Origin: Simplicispira sp. 125
GTDB lineage: Bacteria; Pseudomonadota; Gammaproteobacteria; Burkholderiales; Burkholderiaceae_C
Assembly (NCBI RefSeq): GCF_003096555.1
Contig: NZ_QEKM01000001.1
Location: 2,108,001 to 2,172,000, forward strand
Reading direction: 5' to 3'
Length of the DNA: 64,000 nucleotides
Shown here: piece by piece, positions 56,517 through 64,000 of the stretch
Layout of the letters: each line of letters starts with the position of its first letter
How positions within the stretch are numbered: the first letter of the stretch is position 1
The notes under the pieces: model-generated
What the model was told of the DNA's origin: nothing
The model's input: the letters and a program-made list of their open reading frames with translations, nothing else
Database searches by the model: none
Program-made: the position numbers and the translations under genes

Positions 56517-57551
56517 CTACGTCGCTGGACCGAGGCTGCGCGCCATACGCACAGCCTCTATCAGACTGGAGGCGTCCGCCACGCCCTGCCCGGCAATATC
56601 GAAGGCCGTGCCATGGTCAGGGCTGGTGCGCACCAGCGGCAGTCCGAGGGTGACGTTCACGCCTTTATCCACCCCCAGGTACTTCACCGGAATCAGCCCC
56701 TGGTCGTGGTACATGGCCAGCACCACATCAAACTCACCAGGCTGGGCCTGTGTATGGCGTGCCCGCATAAACACGGTGTCCGGCGCCAGCGGTCCGGTCA
56801 CATCCAGCCCCTGGGCGCGGGCCGCTTCAATGGCCGGTGCAATGACTTCGATTTCCTCCCGCCCGAACAGCCCCCCCTCCCCCGCATGCGGATTCAGCCC
56901 CGCCACGGCGATGCGGGGAGGGCGGTGCAGACTGCGCGAGAGGGCTTCGTGGGTGATATGCAATGTTTGCAGAATATTCTCGAAAGTGACCGCATCCAGT
57001 GCCGCACGCATGGACATGTGGATACTGACAAGCACAGTGCGCAATTCGTCACTGGCCAGCATCATGCGCACAGGCATATCGGCCAGCGCAACCCCCCGAT
57101 GGGTGGCCGCCTCTGCCTGCAGCAGTTCGGTGTGGCCCGGAAAGTGCACGCCCGCCGCATGGAGCGACTCCTTGTGCAGCGGCGCCGTCACCAAACCTGC
57201 CACTTCGCCCCGCAACGCGGCACGCGCTGCCCAGACCACGCATTGCGCGGCTGCGCGGCCCGCGTCAGCCGACAGGACACCAAAAGGCGCAGGCCCCGGC
57301 AGCCCTGGCAGCACCAGCACCGGCATGCAACGTGGCGGCGTGGCCAGCGCTTCTTCCGGGCTCGCTATCAGTGCCACGGGCAGGCTGGGCCGCCCCGGCA
57401 CGGCGATGCACTGCGCGGCGCGGCGCAAGGTGTCCAGCTCGCCCACCACAAAACACCCCTGCATGTGCTGCGGCGCATCGCGGAAGGCTTTGGCAATGAT
57501 CTCTGGGCCGATACCGGCCGAATCTCCCTGGGTGATGGCGAGTGCTTGCAT
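56517..57551 (-). CDS. pdxA: 4-hydroxythreonine-4-phosphate dehydrogenase
   Basis: 344 residues. ITQGDSAGIGPEIIAKAF and the metal/substrate-binding GHTELLQ, LNPHAGEGGLFGREE and YHDQGLIPVKYLG are all present. It oxidises 4-phosphohydroxythreonine in vitamin B6 synthesis. It is convergent with mscL, only 6 bp apart. Confidence 0.96.
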   Translation of the reverse strand: MQALAITQGDSAGIGPEIIAKAFRDAPQHMQGCFVVGELDTLRRAAQCIAVPGRPSLPVALIASPEEALATPPRCMPVLVLPGLPGPAPFGVLSADAGRAAAQCVVWAARAALRGEVAGLVTAPLHKESLHAAGVHFPGHTELLQAEAATHRGVALADMPVRMMLASDELRTVLVSIHMSMRAALDAVTFENILQTLHITHEALSRSLHRPPRIAVAGLNPHAGEGGLFGREEIEVIAPAIEAARAQGLDVTGPLAPDTVFMRARHTQAQPGEFDVVLAMYHDQGLIPVKYLGVDKGVNVTLGLPLVRTSPDHGTAFDIAGQGVADASSLIEAVRMARSLGPAT

Positions 57552-57563
57552 GAAGAAATTTGA

Positions 57564-57620
57564 ATGAAAATAGGCTCTAACGCTTTACCAATAAGCGCTA
57601 TTAGCTATAATTTTAATAGC
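57564..57620. repeat. Dispersed AGCGCT-type repeat upstream of pdxA
   Basis: It reads GGCTCTAACGCTTTACCAAT, AAGCGCTATTAGCTATAAT and TTTAATAGC, the fullest copy here. The centre forms an inverted repeat (AACGCTT/AAGCGCT). Confidence 0.8.
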
Positions 57621-57654
57621 AAATAAATATATGAACACCGAATGCTTCGATGGT

Positions 57655-58407
57655 TCACGCCGGATTGTCAATATCGATGAACACATGCTCCAGCCCCCAT
57701 TGCGCTGCCATGCGGGCGGCTACGGCCGGTGCGCCGTAACGCTCAGTGGCATGGTGGCCAGCGGCAATGTAGGCCACCCCCGTTTCGCGCGCCAAATGGG
57801 CCTGTGGCTCCGAAATCTCCCCGGTCACAAAGGCATCGGCACCGGCGGCAATCGCCGCTTCAAAATAGCTTTGTGCGCCACCAGAACACCAGGCAACGCG
57901 CGCCACCGGGCGGTCTTCCGTTGGCGCAACCAGCGTGGCGCTGCGGCCCAAAACCTGACCCACGTGCTGTGCCAGGGCCTGCGGGCTGGCGTAGCGGACG
58001 GGAGCCAGGCAGCCAAGCTCTTGCTCGCCAAATCGTGCGTCGCTCATCCAGCCCATGTGCTGCCCTAGCTGTGCGTTGTTGCCCAGCTCAGGATGTGCAT
58101 CGAGCGGCAGGTGGTAGGCAAACAGGTTAATGTCGTGGGCCAGCAGCCGTTGCAGGCGCTGCTTCATCCAGCCCGTGACGCGCCCATCCTGGCCGCGCCA
58201 GAACAGGCCATGGTGCACAAAAAGGGCGTCGGCCTGCTGCGCAATGGCGGCGTCGATCAGCGCACGGCTGGCAGTGACGCCGCTAACGATGCGGGCGATC
58301 TCGCTCTTGCCTTCGACCTGCAGGCCGTTGGGGCCATAGTCCTTGAAGCGCTCGGGTTGCAGCAGCGCGTCCAGCGCTTGGCGCAGGGTGTCTCGGGAAA
58401 TGCTCAT
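57655..58407 (-). CDS. NIF3/YbgI-family metal-binding protein
   Basis: 250 residues. FKDYGPNGLQVEGKSEIARIVSGVTASRALIDAA and FVHHGLFWRGQ (metal-binding HH) with later HATERYGAPAV match the NIF3-like (GTP cyclohydrolase 1 type 2) family. The toroid-forming fold binds two metals. Function in bacteria is not settled. The start at 58407 fits the family N-terminus (RDTLRQALDALL). Confidence 0.9.
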   Translation of the reverse strand: MSISRDTLRQALDALLQPERFKDYGPNGLQVEGKSEIARIVSGVTASRALIDAAIAQQADALFVHHGLFWRGQDGRVTGWMKQRLQRLLAHDINLFAYHLPLDAHPELGNNAQLGQHMGWMSDARFGEQELGCLAPVRYASPQALAQHVGQVLGRSATLVAPTEDRPVARVAWCSGGAQSYFEAAIAAGADAFVTGEISEPQAHLARETGVAYIAAGHHATERYGAPAVAARMAAQWGLEHVFIDIDNPA

Positions 58408-58478
58408 GCGGCTATTGTCCTGCGGGACGAGCGCAGGCGCTTGCGCGACAATAGCGCACCTACTTTTCACTGACCTCC

Positions 58479-59627
58479 ATGAAACGCATCTGGCTGCTGT
58501 TTTCGCAAACCGTGACGGTGTTGGTCGCGGCCTATTTTGTCGTGGCAACGCTCCAGCCCGACTGGATTCGCCGCGGCGCCACCCGCTCGGGCGCAGGTAT
58601 TTCCCTGATCGAAGCCCCCCCCGGCAACCCCGACATTCCGGCTCCTGGCAGCCTGAGCGCCGCAGCACGCAAGGCCTCGCCCGCCGTGGTGAGCATCAAC
58701 ACCAGCAAGGCTGCGGTGCGTGACCCGCGCAGTGACGACCCCTGGTTCCAGTTCTTCTTTGGCGAGCAGGGCCGCCAGGCCCAGGCGGGCCTGGGCAGCG
58801 GTGTCATCATCAGCCAGGACGGCTACATCCTGACCAACAACCATGTGGTTGAAGGCGCGGACGAGATCGACGTGACCCTCTCTGACAGCCGCCGCGCACG
58901 CGCACGCACCATCGGCACCGACCCGGAGACGGATCTGGCCATCCTGAAAATCGAACTGGACAAGCTGCCCGTCATCGTTCTGGGCAACTCCGACCAGCTC
59001 GCCGTAGGCGATCAGGTGCTCGCCATCGGCAACCCGTTCGGCGTGGGGCAAACGGTGACCAGCGGTATCGTGAGCGCACTGGGGCGCAGCCAGCTGGGCA
59101 TCAACACCTTCGAGAATTTCATCCAGACCGACGCGGCCATCAATCCGGGCAATTCGGGCGGGGCGCTCGTGGACGTGTATGGCAACCTGCTGGGCATCAA
59201 CACCGCCATTTATTCGCGTTCTGGTGGCAGCCTGGGTATCGGGTTCGCCATTCCGGTATCCACCGCCAAAATGGTGCTCGACGGCATCGTGCGTGACGGC
59301 CAAGTCACGCGCGGCTGGATTGGGGTAGAGCCTAGCGAACTCTCGCCTGAACTGGCAGAGACCTTTGGCATTAAGGCCACCGAGGGCGTCATCATCACCG
59401 GCGTGCTGCAGGACGGCCCGGCCGGCGCGGGGGGCATACGGCCCGGCGACGTGATCCTGCAAGTGGCAGGCAAACCGATCAGTAGCGTGCCCGGCCTGCT
59501 TTCTGGTGTGGCAGCCTTGCGGCCCGGCGAGAAAGCCGTTTTTCAGGTGCAGCGCGGCGACAAGGTGCTGGAGCTGGACCTGGTCCCCGGCGTGCGGCCA
59601 CGCCAGCAGCGCGCACAACCGCGGTGA
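58479..59627 (+). CDS. Periplasmic serine protease, DegS/DegQ (HtrA) type, one PDZ domain
   Basis: 382 residues. An N-terminal membrane anchor (LLFSQTVTVLVAAYFVVATL) precedes the trypsin-like domain with His122 (TNNHVV), Asp152 (TDLAI) and Ser226 (GNSGGAL), then one PDZ domain (about 290-370). The single PDZ and anchor fit DegS/AlgW, which start the sigma-E envelope-stress cascade. It is divergent from the NIF3 gene, with 71 bp between. Confidence 0.94.
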   Translation: MKRIWLLFSQTVTVLVAAYFVVATLQPDWIRRGATRSGAGISLIEAPPGNPDIPAPGSLSAAARKASPAVVSINTSKAAVRDPRSDDPWFQFFFGEQGRQAQAGLGSGVIISQDGYILTNNHVVEGADEIDVTLSDSRRARARTIGTDPETDLAILKIELDKLPVIVLGNSDQLAVGDQVLAIGNPFGVGQTVTSGIVSALGRSQLGINTFENFIQTDAAINPGNSGGALVDVYGNLLGINTAIYSRSGGSLGIGFAIPVSTAKMVLDGIVRDGQVTRGWIGVEPSELSPELAETFGIKATEGVIITGVLQDGPAGAGGIRPGDVILQVAGKPISSVPGLLSGVAALRPGEKAVFQVQRGDKVLELDLVPGVRPRQQRAQPR

Positions 59628-59639
59628 CCTCACGCGCTC

Positions 59640-60428
59640 CTAGGAGGCCTTTTCTTCGGCTTCTTCGGGCGCCTGGGTGTGCCGGATGAAGATCTGCGCG
59701 GCCCAGATGCCCATTTCGTAAAGCAAGATCATGGGAATGGCCAGCGCCAGCTGCGACACCACATCGGGCGGCGTGACGACCGCAGCGATGATGAAGGCCA
59801 GCACGATGAAATAGCCGCGAAAAGCCTTGAGCTTCTCCACGCTCACCAGACCCATACGTGCCAGCACGATCACGACAATGGGCACTTCGAACGCCAGACC
59901 AAAGGCGATGAACATGGTCATCACGAAGCTCAAATAAGCCTCGATATCGGGCGCAGCCGTGATGCTTTTGGGAGCAAAGCTTTGGATGAAGCTGAACACT
60001 TGCCCAAAAACAAAGAAATAACAGAACGCTACGCCGATAAAAAATAGCAGCGTGCTGGACACCACCAGGGGCAACACCAGGCGTTTTTCATGCGTATACA
60101 GGCCGGGCGCTACAAAGCCCCAGGCCTGCCAGAGCACCACGGGCAACGCGACCAGAAAGGCCGACATCAGCAAAATCTTGAGTGGCACCATGAACGGTGA
60201 GATCACCGAGGTGGCGATCAGCGTGGCGCCTTTGGGCAAATGTGCGACCAGCGGCGCGGCCAGCAGGTCATAGAGGGCGCCGGGCCCAGGGTAGAAAAAC
60301 AGCACGGCGGCCACAACGCCCACAGCCAGCATGGCTTTGACCAGGCGATCGCGCAGCTCCATCAGGTGCTGCACAAACGGCTGCTCGGTACCTGCCAGCT
60401 CGTCTTCTTGGGATGGTGTTTCGGACAT
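59640..60428 (-). CDS. tatC: Sec-independent translocase TatC
   Basis: 262 residues with six membrane helices. The N-terminal FVQHLMELRDRLVKAMLA is the conserved TatC signal-peptide-binding start, and the mid-region Glu (FGLAFEVPIVVIVL) is present. It binds twin-arginine signals together with TatB and moves folded proteins across the inner membrane. Last gene of tatABC. Confidence 0.96.
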   Translation of the reverse strand: MSETPSQEDELAGTEQPFVQHLMELRDRLVKAMLAVGVVAAVLFFYPGPGALYDLLAAPLVAHLPKGATLIATSVISPFMVPLKILLMSAFLVALPVVLWQAWGFVAPGLYTHEKRLVLPLVVSSTLLFFIGVAFCYFFVFGQVFSFIQSFAPKSITAAPDIEAYLSFVMTMFIAFGLAFEVPIVVIVLARMGLVSVEKLKAFRGYFIVLAFIIAAVVTPPDVVSQLALAIPMILLYEMGIWAAQIFIRHTQAPEEAEEKAS

Positions 60429-60481
60429 GTGGGAATAGTGCGGACTTCACGTCCGGCCTTGCAGCGCCCCGTGGCGCGGCG

Positions 60482-60943
60482 TCAATGGAATTTCTGTGGC
60501 CGGTAGCGCGCCACGCGCGCCGCGCCCGACAGGGCCTTGGTACGGACACCCGCGCGCGCCTTGTACCACTGCGGCATGGCGCCGCGCTTGAGACGCCAGT
60601 TTTTTCCCGGGTGGTGGTAGGCGGGCACCACGGTGGCGCTGCCCTCCAGGGCGGCACTGGTCTCGCCCGTCGCTTCGGCCCAGTCCTTTTCGAAATCGCT
60701 GGCGGCGGTGTGAACCGATTGTTCGACGTCGCGGGCTGCGTTTTCTACCGTTTCCTTCATCTTCTTGAGCTCATCGAGCTCCATGGAACGGTTGACCTCC
60801 GATTTGACGTCGGCCACGTAGCGCTGCGCTTTGCCCAGCAAAGTGCCCACGGTGCGCGCCACGCGCGGCAACTTCTCCGGCCCGATGACGACGAGCGCCA
60901 CCACGCCGATCAGCGCCATTTTGGAGAGGCCGATGTCAATCAT
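60482..60943 (-). CDS. tatB: Sec-independent translocase TatB
   Basis: 153 residues. One N-terminal helix with the [13 protein letters not shown] hinge, then an amphipathic helix and a charged tail. Longer than TatA, as expected. The C-terminal basic end ([10 protein letters not shown]) is typical in Betaproteobacteria. Confidence 0.94.
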   Translation of the reverse strand: MIDIGLSKMALIGVVALVVIGPEKLPRVARTVGTLLGKAQRYVADVKSEVNRSMELDELKKMKETVENAARDVEQSVHTAASDFEKDWAEATGETSAALEGSATVVPAYHHPGKNWRLKRGAMPQWYKARAGVRTKALSGAARVARYRPQKFH

Positions 60944-60963
60944 GGAGTCTGCCGCGTCCGGTC

Positions 60964-61209
60964 TCAGCTCTTTTGCTTGGCTTCAACGTCGATGGTAGTC
61001 TTGTCGGCGCTGGCCTGGTTGCCCACCTGCCCGGCGGGAGACTTGGTAGCCGCATCATCAGCCGCCGCACCGCCGTCCTTCATGCCATCCTTGAAACCCT
61101 TGACGGCGCCACCGAGATCCGAGCCCATGTTCTTGAGCTTCTTGGTGCCAAACACCATGACGACGATCAGCAGCACGATCAGCCAGTGCCATATGGAAAA
61201 AGTGCCCAT
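60964..61209 (-). CDS. tatA: Sec-independent translocase TatA
   Basis: 81 residues. [43 protein letters not shown] is the full TatA membrane helix, FG hinge and amphipathic helix. It forms the pore. First of tatABC; hinT lies upstream. Confidence 0.95.
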   Translation of the reverse strand: MGTFSIWHWLIVLLIVVMVFGTKKLKNMGSDLGGAVKGFKDGMKDGGAAADDAATKSPAGQVGNQASADKTTIDVEAKQKS

Positions 61210-61289
61210 GAAATATCTCCTAACGAATGCGGTTCATTTTAGACGGGTCGCGTGACAACGCGGTTCCCATTACCCTTGCAATCACCTGT

Positions 61290-61646
61290 CTAGCCTTTAA
61301 GCCAAGGGCGCGGGCCGCCCAAGACATGCATGTGCAGGTGGTGCACTTCCTGTCCACCTTCCATACCGGTGTTGACCACGGTGCGGAATCCCCCGTCCGG
61401 GTAAGGCCTGCAGCCCTGCTCCAGGGCGAGGCGGGGCGCCAGCGCCATCATGCGGCCCAGCAGGCCTGCGTGTTCCGGCTGCACCTGTGCCATGGAGGGA
61501 ATGTGCATCCGGGGCACCATCAAAAAATGCACGGGAGCCCAAGGATGGATGTCGTGGAAAGCAAAAATTTCCTCGTCCTCGTACACCTTGCGGGACGGAA
61601 TCTGGCCCGCGATGATTTTGCAGAAGAGGCAGTTCGGGTCGTGCAT
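61290..61646 (-). CDS. HIT-family nucleotide hydrolase (HinT-like)
   Basis: 118 residues. CLFCKIIAGQIPSRKVYEDEEIFAFHDIHPWAPVHFLMVPRMHI and the triad HHLHMHVLGG complete the HIT fold, which hydrolyses nucleoside phosphoramidates. The Cys pair at the start binds zinc in some members. ATG at 61646 preferred over a TTG two codons earlier. Confidence 0.94.
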   Translation of the reverse strand: MHDPNCLFCKIIAGQIPSRKVYEDEEIFAFHDIHPWAPVHFLMVPRMHIPSMAQVQPEHAGLLGRMMALAPRLALEQGCRPYPDGGFRTVVNTGMEGGQEVHHLHMHVLGGPRPWLKG

Positions 61647-61678
61647 GGTCAAAAAAAAGGGGCTGGCGATTCAAAAGG

Positions 61679-62710
61679 TCATGCATTGTGCGCGAGGTTA
61701 AGGCTTGCGCGCACCCCAAGGTCTTGCCGGTGCGCGGCCAGCCACTGTTGGCCCGCGGTGCGGCCCAATTCGAACAACTGGCGCAAGAAGCCCAGGTCGG
61801 CGCGCGCCTTGCTGGCCGATCCCTTATCTGCCAGCAAGGCGCCACCATCGATGCGGTGCATGCGCACATCCTTGTAGCGCTGGGGGTCAAGCTTGCCCTG
61901 GGCCAGCAGGCGGCTCACAAATTCAATAGCGCGCAACTCGGCCAGCAGGCTGGCGTTAAAGGTGACCTCGTTCATGCGGTCCATGATCTCGGGCACGGTG
62001 TCGGGTATGCCCAGGTGCTCGATCGGGTTGATCTGCACCAGCAAGATGTCGCTGCTCTCGGTTTGGTAGATCAAAGGGTGCAGGGCGGGATTGCCAGAGT
62101 AACCACCGTCCCAGTAAAGCTCCCCCTCGATCTCGACCGCCTTGAAAACCATGGGCAGGCAAGCCGATGCCATCACCGCATCGGCCGAGAGCCGTGCTCC
62201 CGAAAAAATCTCGCCGCGCCCGGTGCGCACGTTGGTGGCACAGACAAAAACCTGCAACCCATCCTTGCGGGGCTGGGACAACCGTTCGAAATCGATTTCG
62301 CGCTCCAGCAGGCGGCGCAGAGGATTGAAGTCGAACGGATTGGCCTGCGCCGGAGCGAGCCACGGGGTCATCATCGACAGGCCCGGCAACGCCTGCGCCT
62401 GGGGCACGCCCCACACCAGGCTGCCCATGGCTCCCACACCTTCCCACAAGCGCGCCAGCGTGGCCCGCGCCAGCGCGGCCCCTGCCTGGCGCGCTTCCTG
62501 TGGGTCAGAAAACTCCTGGGCGGCATGCGCAAAGCCATGCGCCATGGCCACAGCATTCATGGCGCCTGCGCTGGTGCCGCTGATGCCTTCAAAATCAAGC
62601 CCGCCGTCTTCCAGCAGGGCATCGAGCACGCCCCAGGTCAGTGCACCGTGCGAGCCCCCACCCTGCAGCGCCAGGTTCAACCGCTGCTGCGGTTTGCGCG
62701 GCTTAGGCAT
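61679..62710 (-). CDS. Patatin-like phospholipase
   Basis: 343 residues. The oxyanion loop LALQGGGSHGALTWGVLD, nucleophile GTSAG (Ser near 47) and catalytic Asp in WDGGYSGNPAL are all present, so it is likely an active serine acyl hydrolase. No signal peptide; probably cytoplasmic. Located between hinT and a DUF4870 gene, whose stop it overlaps by 8 bp. Confidence 0.92.
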   Translation of the reverse strand: MPKPRKPQQRLNLALQGGGSHGALTWGVLDALLEDGGLDFEGISGTSAGAMNAVAMAHGFAHAAQEFSDPQEARQAGAALARATLARLWEGVGAMGSLVWGVPQAQALPGLSMMTPWLAPAQANPFDFNPLRRLLEREIDFERLSQPRKDGLQVFVCATNVRTGRGEIFSGARLSADAVMASACLPMVFKAVEIEGELYWDGGYSGNPALHPLIYQTESSDILLVQINPIEHLGIPDTVPEIMDRMNEVTFNASLLAELRAIEFVSRLLAQGKLDPQRYKDVRMHRIDGGALLADKGSASKARADLGFLRQLFELGRTAGQQWLAAHRQDLGVRASLNLAHNA

Positions 62711-63089
62711 CCAGCGCCTGGTCTTTGTTCATGGCAACCATGCCGCGCACAATGCGGTACAGGAACCAGATCGAGATCAAGCCCCAGGCAATCCAGCCCG
62801 GAAAGATGAACAACAGCCACAGTGGCGATGTCACCAAATACAGCACCCCCGCCCACAGCACGGTACGGATGCGCCACGAAAAATGGCTGGCCTGCCAGGT
62901 GCCCTGGGCATCGCCTTTTTTGACAAGATCGATGACCAGCGCAATGATGAGCAGTGCCGCCCCCGGTTGGGCCCCTGGAATGACCGCTCCCACCGCCACG
63001 ATCAGGTGCAGCACATAACTGACCCAGCCCCAGGCCTTGAGACCCTCGGCACGTTCGTCACTGGCCTGCACGTCAATGATGTCACTCAT
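62703..63089 (-). CDS. DUF4870-like membrane protein
   Basis: 128 residues with three or four membrane helices ([69 protein letters not shown]). A hydrophilic start. The family is common and of unknown function. It follows hisE with 8-bp overlap. Confidence 0.85.
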   Translation of the reverse strand: MSDIIDVQASDERAEGLKAWGWVSYVLHLIVAVGAVIPGAQPGAALLIIALVIDLVKKGDAQGTWQASHFSWRIRTVLWAGVLYLVTSPLWLLFIFPGWIAWGLISIWFLYRIVRGMVAMNKDQALDA

Positions 63090-63483
63090 GGGGAGCCTCC
63101 TGCGCGGCACGCGCAACGGCCTTGCGCAAGGCTTTTTCCTCGATACCGCTGGTGCCCTCTCGGCGCTCCAGTTCGGCCACCACGTCGGCAGGACTCAGCC
63201 CATAGTGCGCCAGCGCGATCATGGTGTGAAACCACAGGTCAGCCACCTCGTAGACGATTTTTGCGGGGTCGGCTCCATGGTCTACATCCTTGGCGGCCAT
63301 CACCACCTCGGTGGCTTCCTCGCCGATTTTTTTCAGGAAGGCGTCCGGCCCCTTGTGCAGCAGGCGGGACACGTAGCTTTTTTCAGGATCTCCGCCATGG
63401 ACTGGCTTGCGGCTCTCGATAACGCTGGCCAGGCGTGCCAGTGCGCCTTCGGTAAAGGGAGTCGAGGTATCAGAAGAGGACAT
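63082..63483 (-). CDS. hisE: Phosphoribosyl-ATP pyrophosphatase
   Basis: 133 residues. [31 protein letters not shown] and [15 protein letters not shown] have the MazG-like metal-binding Glu/Asp. Step 2 of histidine synthesis. hisI lies 5 bp upstream. Confidence 0.95.
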   Translation of the reverse strand: MSSSDTSTPFTEGALARLASVIESRKPVHGGDPEKSYVSRLLHKGPDAFLKKIGEEATEVVMAAKDVDHGADPAKIVYEVADLWFHTMIALAHYGLSPADVVAELERREGTSGIEEKALRKAVARAAQEAPHE

Positions 63484-63488
63484 GGCAC

Positions 63489-63878
63489 TTATTTGTAGAT
63501 GGATTGCGGGTCTTTCAAGACCGGATCGACGCTCTGCCAGGCGTCGCCCTGCAAAACACGGAAAAAACAGCTGTGCCGCCCGGTGTGGCAGGCGATGCCA
63601 GGCTCGTGGCCCTGCTGCGTCACCTGCAATAGCACCACATCCTGGTCGCAGTCGACGCGAATTTCGTGCACGGTCTGCACGTGGCCGGACTCCTCGCCCT
63701 TGAACCACAGCTTGCCGCGCGACCGACTGAAATACACAGCCCGGCCCAGCTCTGCGGTTTTTTGCAGCGCCTCGCGGTTCATCCAGGCAAACATGAGCAC
63801 GTCGCCCGTGCCTTTTTCCTGCGCAATCACGGGGACCAGCCCCTGTGCGTCCCATTTCACTTCGTTGAGCCAGTTCAT
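63489..63878 (-). CDS. hisI: Phosphoribosyl-AMP cyclohydrolase
   Basis: 129 residues. [32 protein letters not shown], and the metal-binding DCDQD and [10 protein letters not shown] are all present. Step 3 of histidine synthesis. Separate hisI and hisE genes, not fused, is the betaproteobacterial form. Confidence 0.96.
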   Translation of the reverse strand: MNWLNEVKWDAQGLVPVIAQEKGTGDVLMFAWMNREALQKTAELGRAVYFSRSRGKLWFKGEESGHVQTVHEIRVDCDQDVVLLQVTQQGHEPGIACHTGRHSCFFRVLQGDAWQSVDPVLKDPQSIYK

Positions 63879-63930
63879 GGCTGCATTGTCGGTGATTTAC
63901 CGGGCCTGCCCGGCCATGCGTCTCTGGACT

Positions 63931-63999
63931 TCAGCGCAACTGCGGCATGAACGAACGGGCGGCCTGCACGGCCCCGGCGCCGATGGCTGCACCAAAACG
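63931..63999 (-). CDS. C-terminal end of an unidentified protein (runs off window)
   Basis: A minus-strand frame open to the window edge ends at 63931; the visible tail reads GAAIGAGAVQAARSFMPQLR. It does not look like the HisF end that often precedes hisI. With about 22 residues visible no family can be given. Confidence 0.35.
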   Translation of the reverse strand, partial: RFGAAIGAGAVQAARSFMPQLR

Positions 64000-64000
64000 C

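Overview
The window is high-GC DNA from a betaproteobacterium, most likely a member of the Comamonadaceae (Acidovorax/Comamonas-like). This rests on the host gene neighbourhoods (petABC-sspAB; hisIE-hinT-tatABC; tamAB; a MoxR/VWA pair) and on a dispersed intergenic repeat built around AGCGCT palindromes, of a kind I recall from that family. The genus was not tested by any search.

Layout. (1) 1-11.2 kb, host: a universal stress protein fragment, a DUF4124 protein, a two-heme cytochrome c, a MoxR ATPase, GNAT and VWA (CoxE-like) cluster, and the tamA/tamB pair for outer-membrane protein export. (2) 11.27-50.12 kb, a complete-looking prophage of about 38.8 kb inserted in the 3' end of a tRNA-Arg(CCT) gene. 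It is bounded by a 23-bp direct repeat (attL 11265-11287, attR 50098-50120). (3) 50.1-64 kb, host: a class III cyclase-PilZ protein, tRNA-Ser(TGA), tRNA-Thr(TGT), sspB, sspA, petC-petB-petA, mscL, pdxA, a NIF3 protein, a DegS/DegQ-type protease, tatC-tatB-tatA, hinT, a patatin phospholipase, a DUF4870 membrane protein, hisE and hisI.

The prophage is lambda-like in its control circuit and short-tailed (podovirus-like) in its virion. No tape-measure, tail-tube or baseplate genes are visible, and there is a run of candidate ejection proteins. Leftward (minus strand) from 38.7 kb come cro, a CII-like gene, two small genes, a replication initiator with origin-like palindromes, an HNH gene, DnaB helicase, a DUF559/Vsr-like nuclease, a Cys-rich microprotein, a DNA methyltransferase, ninB, a second HNH gene, ninG and a Q-like gene. 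A candidate late promoter with a downstream terminator follows. The late genes then run terS-terL-portal-scaffold-capsid-connector-fibres-nozzle-ejection proteins, and end with holin-endolysin-(17-codon ORF)-Rz/Rz1. Rightward (plus strand), a short CI-type repressor is translationally coupled to an exported coiled-coil protein. After a terminator, a second early operon (40.5-50.1 kb) carries a recombination module (a possible annealing protein, an exonuclease, an SSB-like protein), an HNH gene, many small genes and a putative excisionase next to attR.

Most notable: the leftward cro promoter and the rightward early promoter share one architecture (operator / TTGAC(T/C) / 18-bp spacer containing a second operator / CATACT), although they are 1.3 kb apart and point opposite ways. 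This gives a self-consistent OR/OL-type immunity circuit around a repressor that lacks an autoprotease domain. Other points worth a look are the exported protein expressed with the repressor, a 109-bp near-perfect direct repeat inside the prophage, several intrinsic terminators inside the right operon (implying antitermination), a nuclease-methyltransferase pair in the replication operon, a Trp-rich micro-ORF in the lysis cassette, four HNH endonuclease genes, and a repeated junction sequence that gives four adjacent genes the same C-terminus.
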